A stretch of 64,000 bases of DNA from Begonia masoniana (Eukaryota; Streptophyta; Magnoliopsida; Cucurbitales; Begoniaceae): contig CM039509.1 in NCBI GenBank assembly GCA_022432975.1, forward strand, positions 1,256,482 through 1,320,481. Direction: 5' to 3'. A program made the translations under genes and the position numbers. This document shows positions 55,480 through 64,000 of the stretch, piece by piece (position 1 is the stretch's first letter; the number at the start of each line of letters is the position of its first letter). The notes under the pieces were generated by a model. It did no database searches. It had not been told where the DNA came from and saw only the letters and a program-made list of their open reading frames with translations.

Positions 55480-56773
55480 AAATATTTCGCAAGTGTACGA
55501 GTTGCAACAAGTAATAAAATGATAAGTAGAGTGTCGAACCCACGAGGACTTGTTAATTAATAATCAAATTTATTAATCTTAATTCTAAATTGAACACACG
55601 TTTTATGGTTTTAAGAATTTAACAATATTTCTATGATGAAGTTAATGTTTATGGTTAAGGACAGATCTTTAATGCCTATTATTTTGTTGAGCTTTGAAAC
55701 AATGGAAATTTATTGCATAATCATGACATGACATTGTGTTAGTAGATCCATAGAATTGATTGTATTCTTGAATGATATGAATCTAGTTCTTAAACTTAGA
55801 ATTGTATGCTTCAAAACCATTTATCTTGGAAGAAGGAAAATTAATAGTAAGATTATGAATGAATATTATATGTGCCCTTGCTTAAAAGAAGAAATGAAAT
55901 TTCCACATTGGTTTTGCATGTGTATAGAGTCATTGACTTTTCGGATTCTAGATTTTAATTTGTTAACTAGAATTACTACTTTTGAATTTAATAGTTATTA
56001 TGATTTTTTTTCCTACCAAGTTGAAATTATTTCCTATATGTTGGAAAAGAATTGTTTATCTAATATAAGGTATGTGCCACCTAATAATCTACTTGCTCAG
56101 TAATTTAAAATAGGTTGGGTAGTAGATTACTTGAATTATCTTCTTGAATGGATTTTTCAATATGATGCTTATAATTCTTCCTTGTTGATTTCTTTTAAAG
56201 ATTATTTGAGAGAGGATCCATTTTATGTATCACCTACTATTTTATATGACTTGTTATATTCATTCTTGAAATATTATGATAAAATATCTATGAATTTACC
56301 TCTTATCTTGAAGATAGAACGTTTGTTCTTGTGGAAGCTAACATTGTTAAATTTTGAGCTTATTGATAATTCCATTAGCATGTTTCTAGTTTTTCACTTA
56401 GAATTTAATATCTTAAGGAGGTTAAATTTGAATGAATTGGAGGCACCCCTCATCTTCAACATTATACTAATGGGAAAATTGCCAAGAGAAATACTCTACC
56501 AAGCTCGACCTAACCCATGGCCAAATTTTCTTGCTAATGTAATCATCTTTTTTGAAGGCCACAATGATGTAGTCTACCACATAGTAATCACCTTTTCTTT
56601 TGATCCGAAAAAAGCTAAAAGAAGTATGAAAGTGCACCATTTGGATTTGAGGACAAATCCTCAAGAAGTCGGGGAGGATGATGTGCCCAAGGCCCCGTCA
56701 CTAATCAAGGTAAGTGCATTTATTAACAAGAACGAATTTATTAATACATTTGCCTCTCATTTTGTAGGAGTTG
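55480..56773 (+). mobile_element. Probable relic of an LTR retrotransposon
   Basis: About 55488-55550 (CAAGTGTACGAGTTGCAACA, then GTCGAACCCACGAGGACTTG) matches a signature widely seen in plant retrotransposon LTRs. Sequence at about 56640-56690 encodes LDLRTNPQEVGEDDVP, resembling the last residues of some plant retrotransposon-borne frames. No complete LTR pair or target duplication was found, so assignment is tentative. Confidence 0.45.
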
Positions 56774-56778
56774 TGTAA
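55777..56778 (+). pseudogene. Unassigned reading frame of about 330 codons with one internal stop
   Basis: The frame is open from about 55732 to 56778 except for one TAA at 56101-56103. The first ATG is at 55777. The product would be rich in Leu, Ile, Phe, Tyr and Asn, with stretches such as DYLREDPFYVSPTILYDLLY, and would end near HHLDLRTNPQEVGEDDVP. I do not recognise a domain. Its length in such AT-rich DNA is more than expected by chance, so it is probably a decayed transposon-borne protein. No function is proposed. Confidence 0.4.
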
Positions 56779-58040
56779 TACCCGAAGGTACGGAATCCTA
56801 TTTATTTAATTATTTAATATATTTAAATTGGCATTTTCGTAAATGTGTCAAACTAGGTCCATTTTTACAAAAAGGGGGCATCATTAGAATCCTAACGAGT
56901 AATAGGAATTTTAAGGAAATTATGGGAATTTTCGGAATAGTAATGCTATATTCCGAATATTTATGTTTCTCGTAAAACGGATGGGGTTTTAATAAAAATA
57001 GCAAACGAAGTCCAAATTGCGAACGGATAGTTTTGTTAATTCCCAAATATTAAGTTGGACTTATTGGCGAAATACGGAAATTTGGGAAAGTCGAATGGCT
57101 GGACGATTAACAAACCGAATGACGAAAAGTATATAAAAACTATAGAAGGGCATTTTAGTAATTTGACAAATAAATTTTATAAAATCACTTAAACCTATTT
57201 TCATTTCACTTCTTCTTCATTTTGATTTCCAGAGAACGACTTTCTCTGTTTTCCTCCCTGGCCGCGCGAGGGTTTCTCCAATCCGTTGGCTTCCGACTCC
57301 GATTTCTCCTCCGTTCGTCCCGATTTCTTCGTGGTTTCTCCTCCATTCGACATTCTCGGTAAGTCTCTATAGTTTTAGAGCGTTGAAATTCGAGTTTCGT
57401 AAAGTTTTAAACGTTTAGGTTCGATTAGGTTTTCGATAAAAAACTGAGATTTAGAGCTTGTAATCGATAGGTCGTCGATGATTTAGTATATATTGAACGT
57501 ATTGGGCGTATTTGGACGAATCTAATCGATTTAGGAAAAATGTTAGAATTTACGAAATTTCGAGATTTTAGGATAAACTCGTAAATTGAGAAATTAGGTG
57601 CCGAGTGTAAATTTCTCGATAATCTAGTGCAACGAATCGAATTAGAGCTTTAAGAAATCTCTTAGTTAAGGTTTTGACAATTTGAACGTTTAGAAGTTTA
57701 AATTCGTTTTAACGATAAATGTTCTAAATTTCTTAGGTAAACAGTGCTCGTGGGCGAAGCTTGGATTGCAGCGTGCACGAGGTAAGTTCTCGTGATTCCT
57801 TTCCGGCCGATTGGCCTACACCGTGCTTCGAAGTCGTTTTCGAGGATTTTGATGACGCGTTAGTTTATATTACTTTGGTTGGGTAGTTAGGTTTAATTGT
57901 TTTGTAGGTTAGGTTTCCTTTTACAGTCTTGATGGTACGTATGCTGAGGATTTAAATTATGTTATGAACTGTTCATGCATCACGTGTTTTTAAAAGAAAA
58001 GCATGAAAATGAATTTCCGCACGATGTTTTTAACTTGGCG

Positions 58041-58202
58041 ATGTGGCCTGGAGAGGGGCGTGACCTACTGTGGAGGCCGATTACGGGCTGGTCACAGTAC
58101 CACATCTATTATGTACTCACAATGTGGCCTGGAGAGGGGCGGGACCTACTGTGGAGGCCGACTACGGGCTGGTCACAGTACCACATTTATTATGCACTCA
58201 TA
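58041..58202 (+). repeat. 81-bp tandem duplication in the gypsy LTR
   Basis: 58041-58121 and 58122-58202 both start ATGTGGCCTGGAGAGGGGCG and are nearly identical. Confidence 0.92.
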
Positions 58203-58946
58203 CGATGGTCATGCGAGGTGGGGCTCAGGCACGGCTGTACGTGTTGTAAGCGTGTACCCCCCTCTTCTAACTGGAAAGAGTAGTCCGCCCGCTGGATGTG
58301 CTCTCTCTAGTTAGGAGGATTAGATCTCGGTGATCCCTAATGAATAAGTAAAGAAAATGCTACATGATTTCTGAACTCACACGCATAGCATAGCATGTAG
58401 TTGCATTTACTAGAGCTTACTGAGATTTTTATCTCATAGTGTGTTATGTATGGTGTAGGTGACTTAGACATCGAGGTACCAGGTGAGGACGATGTCCCTC
58501 CACCTGAGGCATGAGTCCAGTTGATCGAGGGTGGCTGCGGTAGTGTGCTGGCGCAGTCGAGGCTTCACCGACCCGTGGGGAGTATGTATAGATTTTGAGG
58601 GTCTTTTTGGGGTATTTTGGGGATAATTGATAGAATATGTATAGGATGTTTATCGTTTTGAAATTCTGGAACTGTTTGGGTTTAATTGTATTTAACGTTA
58701 TATAGATATGTTTTGATTTAACTGTATTTAAACGTTATGAAAATATTTTGAAATGTTTTAGGTTGTTACGGATTAGTTCGAGTTTTAGATATATCCACGC
58801 AGTTGGATTTCGCAAAGTCCGCTGTGAATTGGCGGAATTTAGATTATGTTTTAATCGGTTGAGTGCAGGTTATAAGTTATTATGATTAGTTATTGTGATG
58901 ATTGGTGTAAATGTTATGGAGTTAGAGATTAGATGAAATGCATGTT

Positions 58947-58975
58947 GCTCTCTGGAATTCAAGATTCCAGAGAGC
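58947..58975 (+). repeat. Perfect 12-bp-stem hairpin in the gypsy LTR
   Basis: GCTCTCTGGAAT and ATTCCAGAGAGC pair perfectly around a 5-nt loop TCAAG. Confidence 0.9.
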
Positions 58976-59039
58976 ATAAGTGTGAAGTGAAAGACGCGAG
59001 AGAAAGAAGAAGGAAAGGCGTTGGAGGCCTGGTGGTGCG

Positions 59040-59190
59040 GCGACCGCGCGCTGCAACATGCAGCGATCGGGCGCTGCATGCTGCAGCGCTTGCAGCGACC
59101 GAGCGCTGCAACATGCAGCGATCGGGCGCTGCATGCTGCAGCGCACTCGGCGACCAGGCGCTGCAAATGGCAGCGCCCGGTCGCTGCTGC
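59040..59190 (+). repeat. GC-rich 55-bp tandem repeat (2.7 copies) in the gypsy LTR
   Basis: Units start with GCGACC at 59040, 59095 and 59150 (the last partial). Each holds GCAGCG ... CGCTGC inverted motifs and CTGCATGCTGCAG-like palindromes, so each can fold. The region is far richer in GC than the rest of the LTR. Confidence 0.9.
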
Positions 59191-59194
59191 TTTT

Positions 59195-59220
59195 GAGGGC
59201 AGAATTCCGATTCTGCCCTC
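59195..59220 (+). repeat. Perfect 11-bp-stem hairpin in the gypsy LTR
   Basis: GAGGGCAGAAT and ATTCTGCCCTC pair perfectly around TCCG, just after the 55-bp repeats. Confidence 0.9.
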
Positions 59221-59623
59221 CCTCTTTCTAATTGATTTTTAAGGTTTTAATTAATGTTTTAAGTTTTAATTAATTATTAAATGTTTTGTTTTAAACGCTT
59301 TCAAGGTTCAAATTCAATTCCGATTTCGATTCTGGTTTCGATTTCGGTTTAGGTTCCGCTTAGAGTTTAACTAAAGATATTAGGATAAAAAAAAAATAAA
59401 AATAATAATAAAATAAAATAATACGGGAAATACGGGTACAGTATTAGGGTCGTTACATTTATGGTATCAGAGACCCCGGGTTTTAAAATCGGTTCTGTAG
59501 ACTGCTCGACTGCACAGCCACTACGCGGACATTCTTCATCAACTGTAAGTATGCTTATAGCTTTGTTTGATTTCAGTTTTCTTAGTATTATTTGCTTTTA
59601 AATTTTATAGGAGTGATATAAAC

Positions 59624-60717
59624 ATGGTGCGTCAAAGAAAGGACCGAGATGACCAAGATGACACTATTGATACACTTAAGGACTTTATCGCCCAGCAGTC
59701 TCAGCATATGGAGAGACAGTCTCAGCAGATGGAGAGACAGTCACAGCAGTTGGGCACTATGATTGACCGAGAGGGCGTTAGAGCTCGGGATGCAGCCATT
59801 CCGGGTAACCGGGGATGGAGAGTTTCCAGAAGCTCCAGCCTCCTATATTCAACGGACAGTCTACGGATCCCTCTTCAGCCGAGGAGTGGATTCGCACTAT
59901 GGAGGATATGCTAGCCTATGCGAGTATTGTGGATGGGCAGAAGGTTGCATTGGCGACTTATCATTTGGCTTTGGATGCTCGATTTTGGTGGGATACCATC
60001 AAGTCTGGCACCGATGTGACTGTTATGGGCTGGGAGAGATTCAGAGAGCTGTTCTACGATAAGTACTTTAGCCATACTGTTCGCGAGGCGAAGATGGTGG
60101 AGTTTATGCAGTTACGACAGACTGCTACTATTGCCGAGTATGTCAGGAGATTTGAGGCGCTGTCTCGGTTTGCTCCACGACAGGTCAGCGTCAACGAGGA
60201 TAAGGTACGGAGATTTTTACAGGGACTTAGCCAGGAGTTCCGGATGCACCTTACGGTATCAGGAGTACGTAACGTACCCTATGACGATCTAGTGGCTAGA
60301 GCGCTTGATATTGAGGCAGTTGGCCAGAGTTCTATTAGACCGAGGGAGCCATCCAAGGGCTTCTTCAGAGAGATCCGACCTCAGTCATTGAGTCGAGGTT
60401 GGCAGCCGAGAGCACAGCCCCAGCAGCAGCCGAGGGGTGTGAAGAGACCTCTTGAGGGAGGTAGAGACAGAGGAAAGGGGAAGCAAGTACAGGGTGCTTC
60501 TCAGTTACCAGTTTGTCCTAAGTGTCAAAGGGAGCACACTGGCGAGTGTAGATATGGCTTGGGTGTATGCTACCGATGTGGTGATCCAGGCCATTTTATT
60601 AAAGACTGCCCGAAGCCCGGCAGAGATCAGTCGGGTAGTGATCAGAGGAAGGTTATGCCCAGGATCTTCGCTTTATCGAGCCTGGAGATGTTGATAACGA
60701 GGATCAGCCTGCCGTGA
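59624..60717 (+). pseudogene. Ty3/gypsy gag with frameshift
   Basis: The gag N-terminus starts at ATG 59624 (MVRQRKDRDDQDD), followed by a Gln-rich repeat QHMERQSQQMERQSQQ. One base appears to be missing around 59810-59816; after this the frame continues at 59815 with MESFQKLQPPIFNG and the gypsy capsid motifs EEWIRTMEDML and FYDKYF. A zinc knuckle CYRCGDPGHFIKDC sits at about 60568-60612. A second shift near 60670 takes the reading frame into protease. In related chromoviruses gag and pol form a single open frame, so both shifts are lesions or sequence errors. Confidence 0.88.
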
Positions 60718-62732
60718 TTGCAGGTACTATATTGGTTACTGGTGTTCCTGTATTTTCTTTATTAGACACGGGGGCTACACATTCTTTTATTTCCACCGCT
60801 TGTGTGTCGAGATTGAGGCTTGCGCCTGAGTTAGCAGAGTGCGAGTATAGCGTTATGCTACCTTCAGGAGAGCGTATGCAGTCAGGCCGTGTAGTCCAGG
60901 GCAGCATTATCTCGATTGGGGACCGTACTCTTTATGCTCGCCTTATTGTTATGGGCATCGAGCATTATGATCTTATTCTAGGGATGGATTGGCTATCGCA
61001 GCACTTCGCTACCATCGACTGTCGATCCGGGATTGTCACTTTTCGACCTCCGGGTAAATCTGAGTTTTCTTATCAGGCGATGAGCAGATTGGGTAGCTCG
61101 CCTATCTCTTATTCCATGATGGTCAACGAGCAGTTCAAAGGTGCGTGCTCTATTTATTTGGCCTCTGTCTTTGATTGTCAGTTGCTCAGCGGATTGAAGC
61201 CGAGCGATATTCCTATTGTCAGAGAGTTCTCTGGGATATTTCTTGATGATCTTCCCGGGTTACCCCCAGATCGGGAGATCGAGTTCACTATTGATGTCTA
61301 TCCTAACTCTGCGCCGAGGTTCAAGAATCCGTATCGGTTAGCACCAGCTGAGTTGAGAGAGCTGAGGACTCAGCTTGATGAGCTGTTAGAGAAGGGGTTT
61401 ATTCGACCCAGTGTTTCACCCTGGGGTGCTCCTGTTTATTCGTCAAGAAGAAAGATGGGGACCCTCAGGATGTGCATTGATTACAGGGAGCTGAATAAGC
61501 TCACGGTGAAGAACAAGTATCCATTGCCCCAGATTGACGACTTATTTGATCAGCTACAGGGTGCCCGAGTATTTTCCAGGATTGATCTACGCTCGGGTTA
61601 TTATCAGCTGAAGGTCCGGAGGGATGACATACCGAAGACGGCGTTCCGAACGAGGTATGGGCATTATGAGTTCCTTGTTATGTCTTTTGGACTCACTAAT
61701 GCTCCTGCAGCGTTCATGGATCTGATGAACCGTGTCTTCAGAGAGTACTTGGACAAGTTTGTAGTGGTGTTTATTGATGATATCCTGATTTACTCTAAGT
61801 CTAAGGAAGAGCACGAGGAGCATCTGCGGATTGTTCTGGGGATTTTATGCGAGCGCCAGCTATATCCCAAGTTTTCGAAGTGCGAGTTCTGGCTTGACAG
61901 TGTGAGTTTCCTAGGCCATATCATATCACAGGACGGAGTTTCTGTGGATCCGAGCAAAGTCCAGGCGGTCAGAGGTTGGCCACAGCCGAAGAACGTACGT
62001 GAGGTGCGTGGATTTCTTGGATTGGCCGGTTATTACCGGAAGTTTATCCAGGGATTCTCGAAGATTGCACTTCCCTTATCACGCTTAACTCGGAAGAGTG
62101 AGAGGTTTATTTGGTCGTCTGCTTGCGATGACAGTTTTGCAGAGCTAAAGCAGAGATTGACCACCGCTCCAGTACTGGCGCTACCTGTTGAAGGTGTCAG
62201 ATTCAGTATTTATTGCGATGCATCTGGAGTCGGACTCGGTTGTGTGTTGATGCAGGAGGGGAAAGTCATTTCTTATGCTTCTCGGCAGCTGAAGCCGTAT
62301 GAGCAGAACTACCCTACGCATGACCTCGAGTTAGCAGCTGTGGTCTTCGCACTGAAGATATGGAGACATTACTTATATGGGCAGCAGTGCGAGATATTCT
62401 CCGACCACAAGAGCTTGAAATACTTGTTTACGCAGAAGGAGCTGAATATGCGACAGAGGAGATGGCTTGAGTTTGTCAAGGATTACGATTTTGATAACAA
62501 GTACCATCCGGGAAAGGCGAACAAGGTTGCTGATGCCTTGAGTAGAGTGCCTTCTGCGATTCAGCCTTCACTTGCAGCTATGTCAGTTACGCTGCGATCT
62601 GAGATTCAGAGGTTCGACGTGGAGATTGTGGCTGAGTTATCCAGTATGCTAGCCAATATTTCTATCAGACCGACTATTCTGGATCGTATACGTGAGGCTC
62701 AGCAGAGCGATTCAGAGTGTATGGAGCTTTGA
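60714..62732 (+). CDS. Ty3/gypsy pol: protease, reverse transcriptase, RNase H
   Basis: An open frame of about 670 codons. Aspartic protease motif [12 protein letters not shown] lies near its start (about residue 16). Reverse transcriptase follows with [28 protein letters not shown] and the catalytic FIDDILIYS (about 61770-61800). RNase H has [14 protein letters not shown], then [12 protein letters not shown]. The frame ends in TGA at 62730-62732, just before the integrase; the same frame continues beyond. An ATG start is not expected, because the product is normally part of a gag-pol polyprotein. It drives reverse transcription of the element's RNA. Confidence 0.92.
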   Translation: MIAGTILVTGVPVFSLLDTGATHSFISTACVSRLRLAPELAECEYSVMLPSGERMQSGRVVQGSIISIGDRTLYARLIVMGIEHYDLILGMDWLSQHFATIDCRSGIVTFRPPGKSEFSYQAMSRLGSSPISYSMMVNEQFKGACSIYLASVFDCQLLSGLKPSDIPIVREFSGIFLDDLPGLPPDREIEFTIDVYPNSAPRFKNPYRLAPAELRELRTQLDELLEKGFIRPSVSPWGAPVYSSRRKMGTLRMCIDYRELNKLTVKNKYPLPQIDDLFDQLQGARVFSRIDLRSGYYQLKVRRDDIPKTAFRTRYGHYEFLVMSFGLTNAPAAFMDLMNRVFREYLDKFVVVFIDDILIYSKSKEEHEEHLRIVLGILCERQLYPKFSKCEFWLDSVSFLGHIISQDGVSVDPSKVQAVRGWPQPKNVREVRGFLGLAGYYRKFIQGFSKIALPLSRLTRKSERFIWSSACDDSFAELKQRLTTAPVLALPVEGVRFSIYCDASGVGLGCVLMQEGKVISYASRQLKPYEQNYPTHDLELAAVVFALKIWRHYLYGQQCEIFSDHKSLKYLFTQKELNMRQRRWLEFVKDYDFDNKYHPGKANKVADALSRVPSAIQPSLAAMSVTLRSEIQRFDVEIVAELSSMLANISIRPTILDRIREAQQSDSECMEL

Positions 62733-64000
62733 TCTAGTATGACCTTGGGAGACTCGTCGGATTTTCATTTATCAGAGGATGGCATTCTGAGATTTAGGCA
62801 CAGGTGGTACGTGCCTAACGACGAGGGTTTGAAGCAGGAGATTTTGACTGAGGCACATTCTTCTGCATATTCTGTGCACCCGGGAAGTACTAAGATGTAC
62901 CGGGATTTGAAACAGCACTTCTGGTGGCCGGGCATGAAAAGAGAGGTTGCCAGGTACGTTGAGACTTGCTTAGTATGTCAGCAGGTTAAGGCCGAACATC
63001 AGAGACCGGCCGGAACATTATTACCACTGCCGATTCCGGAGTGGAAGTGGGAGCAGATATCTATGGATTTTATTGTGGGGCTCCCGAGGACTGCGAGAGG
63101 CCATGACGGCATTTGGGTTATTGTGGACCGATTGACAAAGTCGGCCCACTTCTTATCTGTGAGGATGACATCGTCTATGGATCAGCTCGCAGAGCTCTAT
63201 GTACAGGAGATTGTCAGACTTCACGGCGTGCCAGTTTCTATTGTCTCCGACAGAGATCCGAGATTCACGTCAAAGTTCTGGAAGAGTTTACACAGAGCTA
63301 TGGGGACTCAGCTTAATTTCAGCACAGCGTTCCACCCTCAGACTGACGGTCAGACAGAGAGGACGAACCAGATTCTTGAGGATATGCTCAGAGCGTGTGT
63401 GCTGGAGTTTCAGGGCTCGTGGAGCCGATATTTACCTCTAGTGGAGTTCTCGTACAACAACAGCTTCCAGGCTACCATTGGCATGGCACCGTATGAGGCT
63501 TTGTATGGTCGGAAATGTAGGTCTCCGTTATATTGGGACGAGGTTGGCGAGGCCAGCATCGTAGGTCCTGAGATTCTACAGCAGACGGCAGAGAAGATTG
63601 CCATTATCCGACAGCGCATTGAGGTAGCTCAGAGCAGACAGAAGAGCTATGCTGATACTAGACGGAGAGAGCTAGAGTTCGAGGAAGGTGATGAGGTGTA
63701 CCTCAAAGTTTCTCCGTTCAAGGGCATTGCGAGATTTGGAAGGAGGGGTAAGCTAAACCCTCGTTATGTGGGGCCCTTTCCTATTCTGAAGAGGGTCGGG
63801 AAGCTGGCGTATAGATTGCAGCTTCCAGCTTCTATGGTGGGTATTCACGACGTATTCCACGTATCTATGCTTCGGAAGTGCTTGCGCGATCCGTCGCATG
63901 TTGTAGAGGCTACAGATATCGAGGTACGGCCTACTTTGAGCTATGAGGAGAGGCCGGTTCGTATATTAGAGACTTCCATCAAGGTACTACGTAACAGAGA
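62733..64000 (+). pseudogene. Ty3/gypsy integrase, partial at window end
   Basis: The frame after the TGA is open to the window edge. It holds the HHCC zinc-binding region (EAHSSAYSVHPG ... CLVCQQVK), the catalytic D, D and E in ISMDFIVGLP, IVSDRDPRFTS and DGQTERTNQ, the GPFPILKRVG C-terminal block and the start of a chromodomain. It integrates the element cDNA, but here it is cut off from RT by a stop codon. The 3' part lies outside the window. Confidence 0.9.

Larger units (their letters stand above)
56774..59457 (+). repeat. 5' LTR of the gypsy element, 2,684 bp
   Basis: Begins TGTAATACCCGAAGG and ends AGGGTCGTTACA, directly before the primer-binding site. A CT-rich, GC-richer stretch at about 57190-57360 may be the transcription start region. 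It contains an 81-bp tandem duplication, a 55-bp GC-rich repeat and two hairpins, listed separately. The second LTR and target duplication lie outside the window. Confidence 0.82.
56774..64000 (+). mobile_element. Ty3/gypsy LTR retrotransposon, Tekay/Del-type chromovirus, truncated by the window end
   Basis: A 5' LTR (56774-59457) is followed by a primer-binding site TGGTATCAGAG (59462-59472), gag, protease, reverse transcriptase, RNase H and integrase in gypsy order. The window ends within what should be the C-terminal chromodomain (EERPVRILETSIKVLRNR at the edge). Three lesions were found: a 1-nt frameshift near the gag start, a frameshift between gag and protease, and a TGA between RNase H and integrase. 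High similarity to an intact element and few lesions suggest recent insertion. Confidence 0.93.

Noticed and set aside
58870..59242. Ala/Arg/Cys-rich frames on both strands
   Set aside because: They arise from the 55-bp GC-rich tandem repeat and contain periodic peptides without coding character.

Overview
This is a stretch of nuclear DNA from a seed plant, almost certainly a eudicot. It has AT-rich intergenic DNA, GT-AG introns, plant-specific gene families (an IREH1-type AGC kinase, an RLK902/RKL1-type LRR receptor kinase, a plant NUDT17/18-like Nudix hydrolase, a plant NAA40) and a heavy load of Ty1/copia, Ty3/gypsy, Mutator-like and hAT-like elements. The style of the TGTAACGACCC-type LTRs suggests a cucurbit, but that is a weak inference.

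Layout. 0.3-1.9 kb: relic of a Mutator-like transposase behind a hairpin-rich promoter-like region. 1.9-10.2 kb: intergenic DNA with two foldback elements, each with a perfect 9-bp target duplication. One, 1,281 bp at 5,530-6,810, is a nested palindrome carrying seven copies of a 20-bp palindrome centred on CACGTG. 10.3-11.7 kb: five-exon Nudix hydrolase gene (+). 11.7-16.2 kb: intergenic DNA with microsatellites. 16.2-18.7 kb: two-exon LRR receptor-like kinase (+) whose LRR region carries a 1-nt frameshift. 19.45-27.22 kb: a Russian-doll insertion, with a deleted gypsy element split by a copia element, itself split by an hAT-type MITE; all three have recognisable target duplications. 28.1-47.3 kb: a 17-exon IREH1-like kinase gene (-), about 19 kb long. 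Its 9.2-kb twelfth intron holds a TRIM-like element, a second copia element with a solo LTR inside it, and an older copia integrase fragment. 47.3-50.1 kb: promoter side of IREH1, a 175-bp solo-LTR-like element and a copia scrap. 50.1-52.7 kb: eight-exon NAA40/NatD histone N-acetyltransferase gene (-). 53.3-56.8 kb: relic retrotransposon DNA with an unassigned reading frame. 56.8-64.0 kb: a large Ty3/gypsy element of Tekay/Del (chromovirus) type with a 2.7-kb LTR, running off the window.

The four host genes (Nudix, LRR-RLK, IREH1-like, NAA40) have no obvious operational link; they are separate plant loci spaced by transposons. The most unusual content is structural: the nested CACGTG palindrome element, TRIM-like LTRs that share termini and primer-binding site with the big gypsy element, a GC-rich 55-bp tandem repeat between two perfect hairpins inside the gypsy LTR, and several short or medium local tandem duplications in elements and in one host exon. 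Gene models were built by hand from splice consensus and reading-frame continuity; transcript data were not available.
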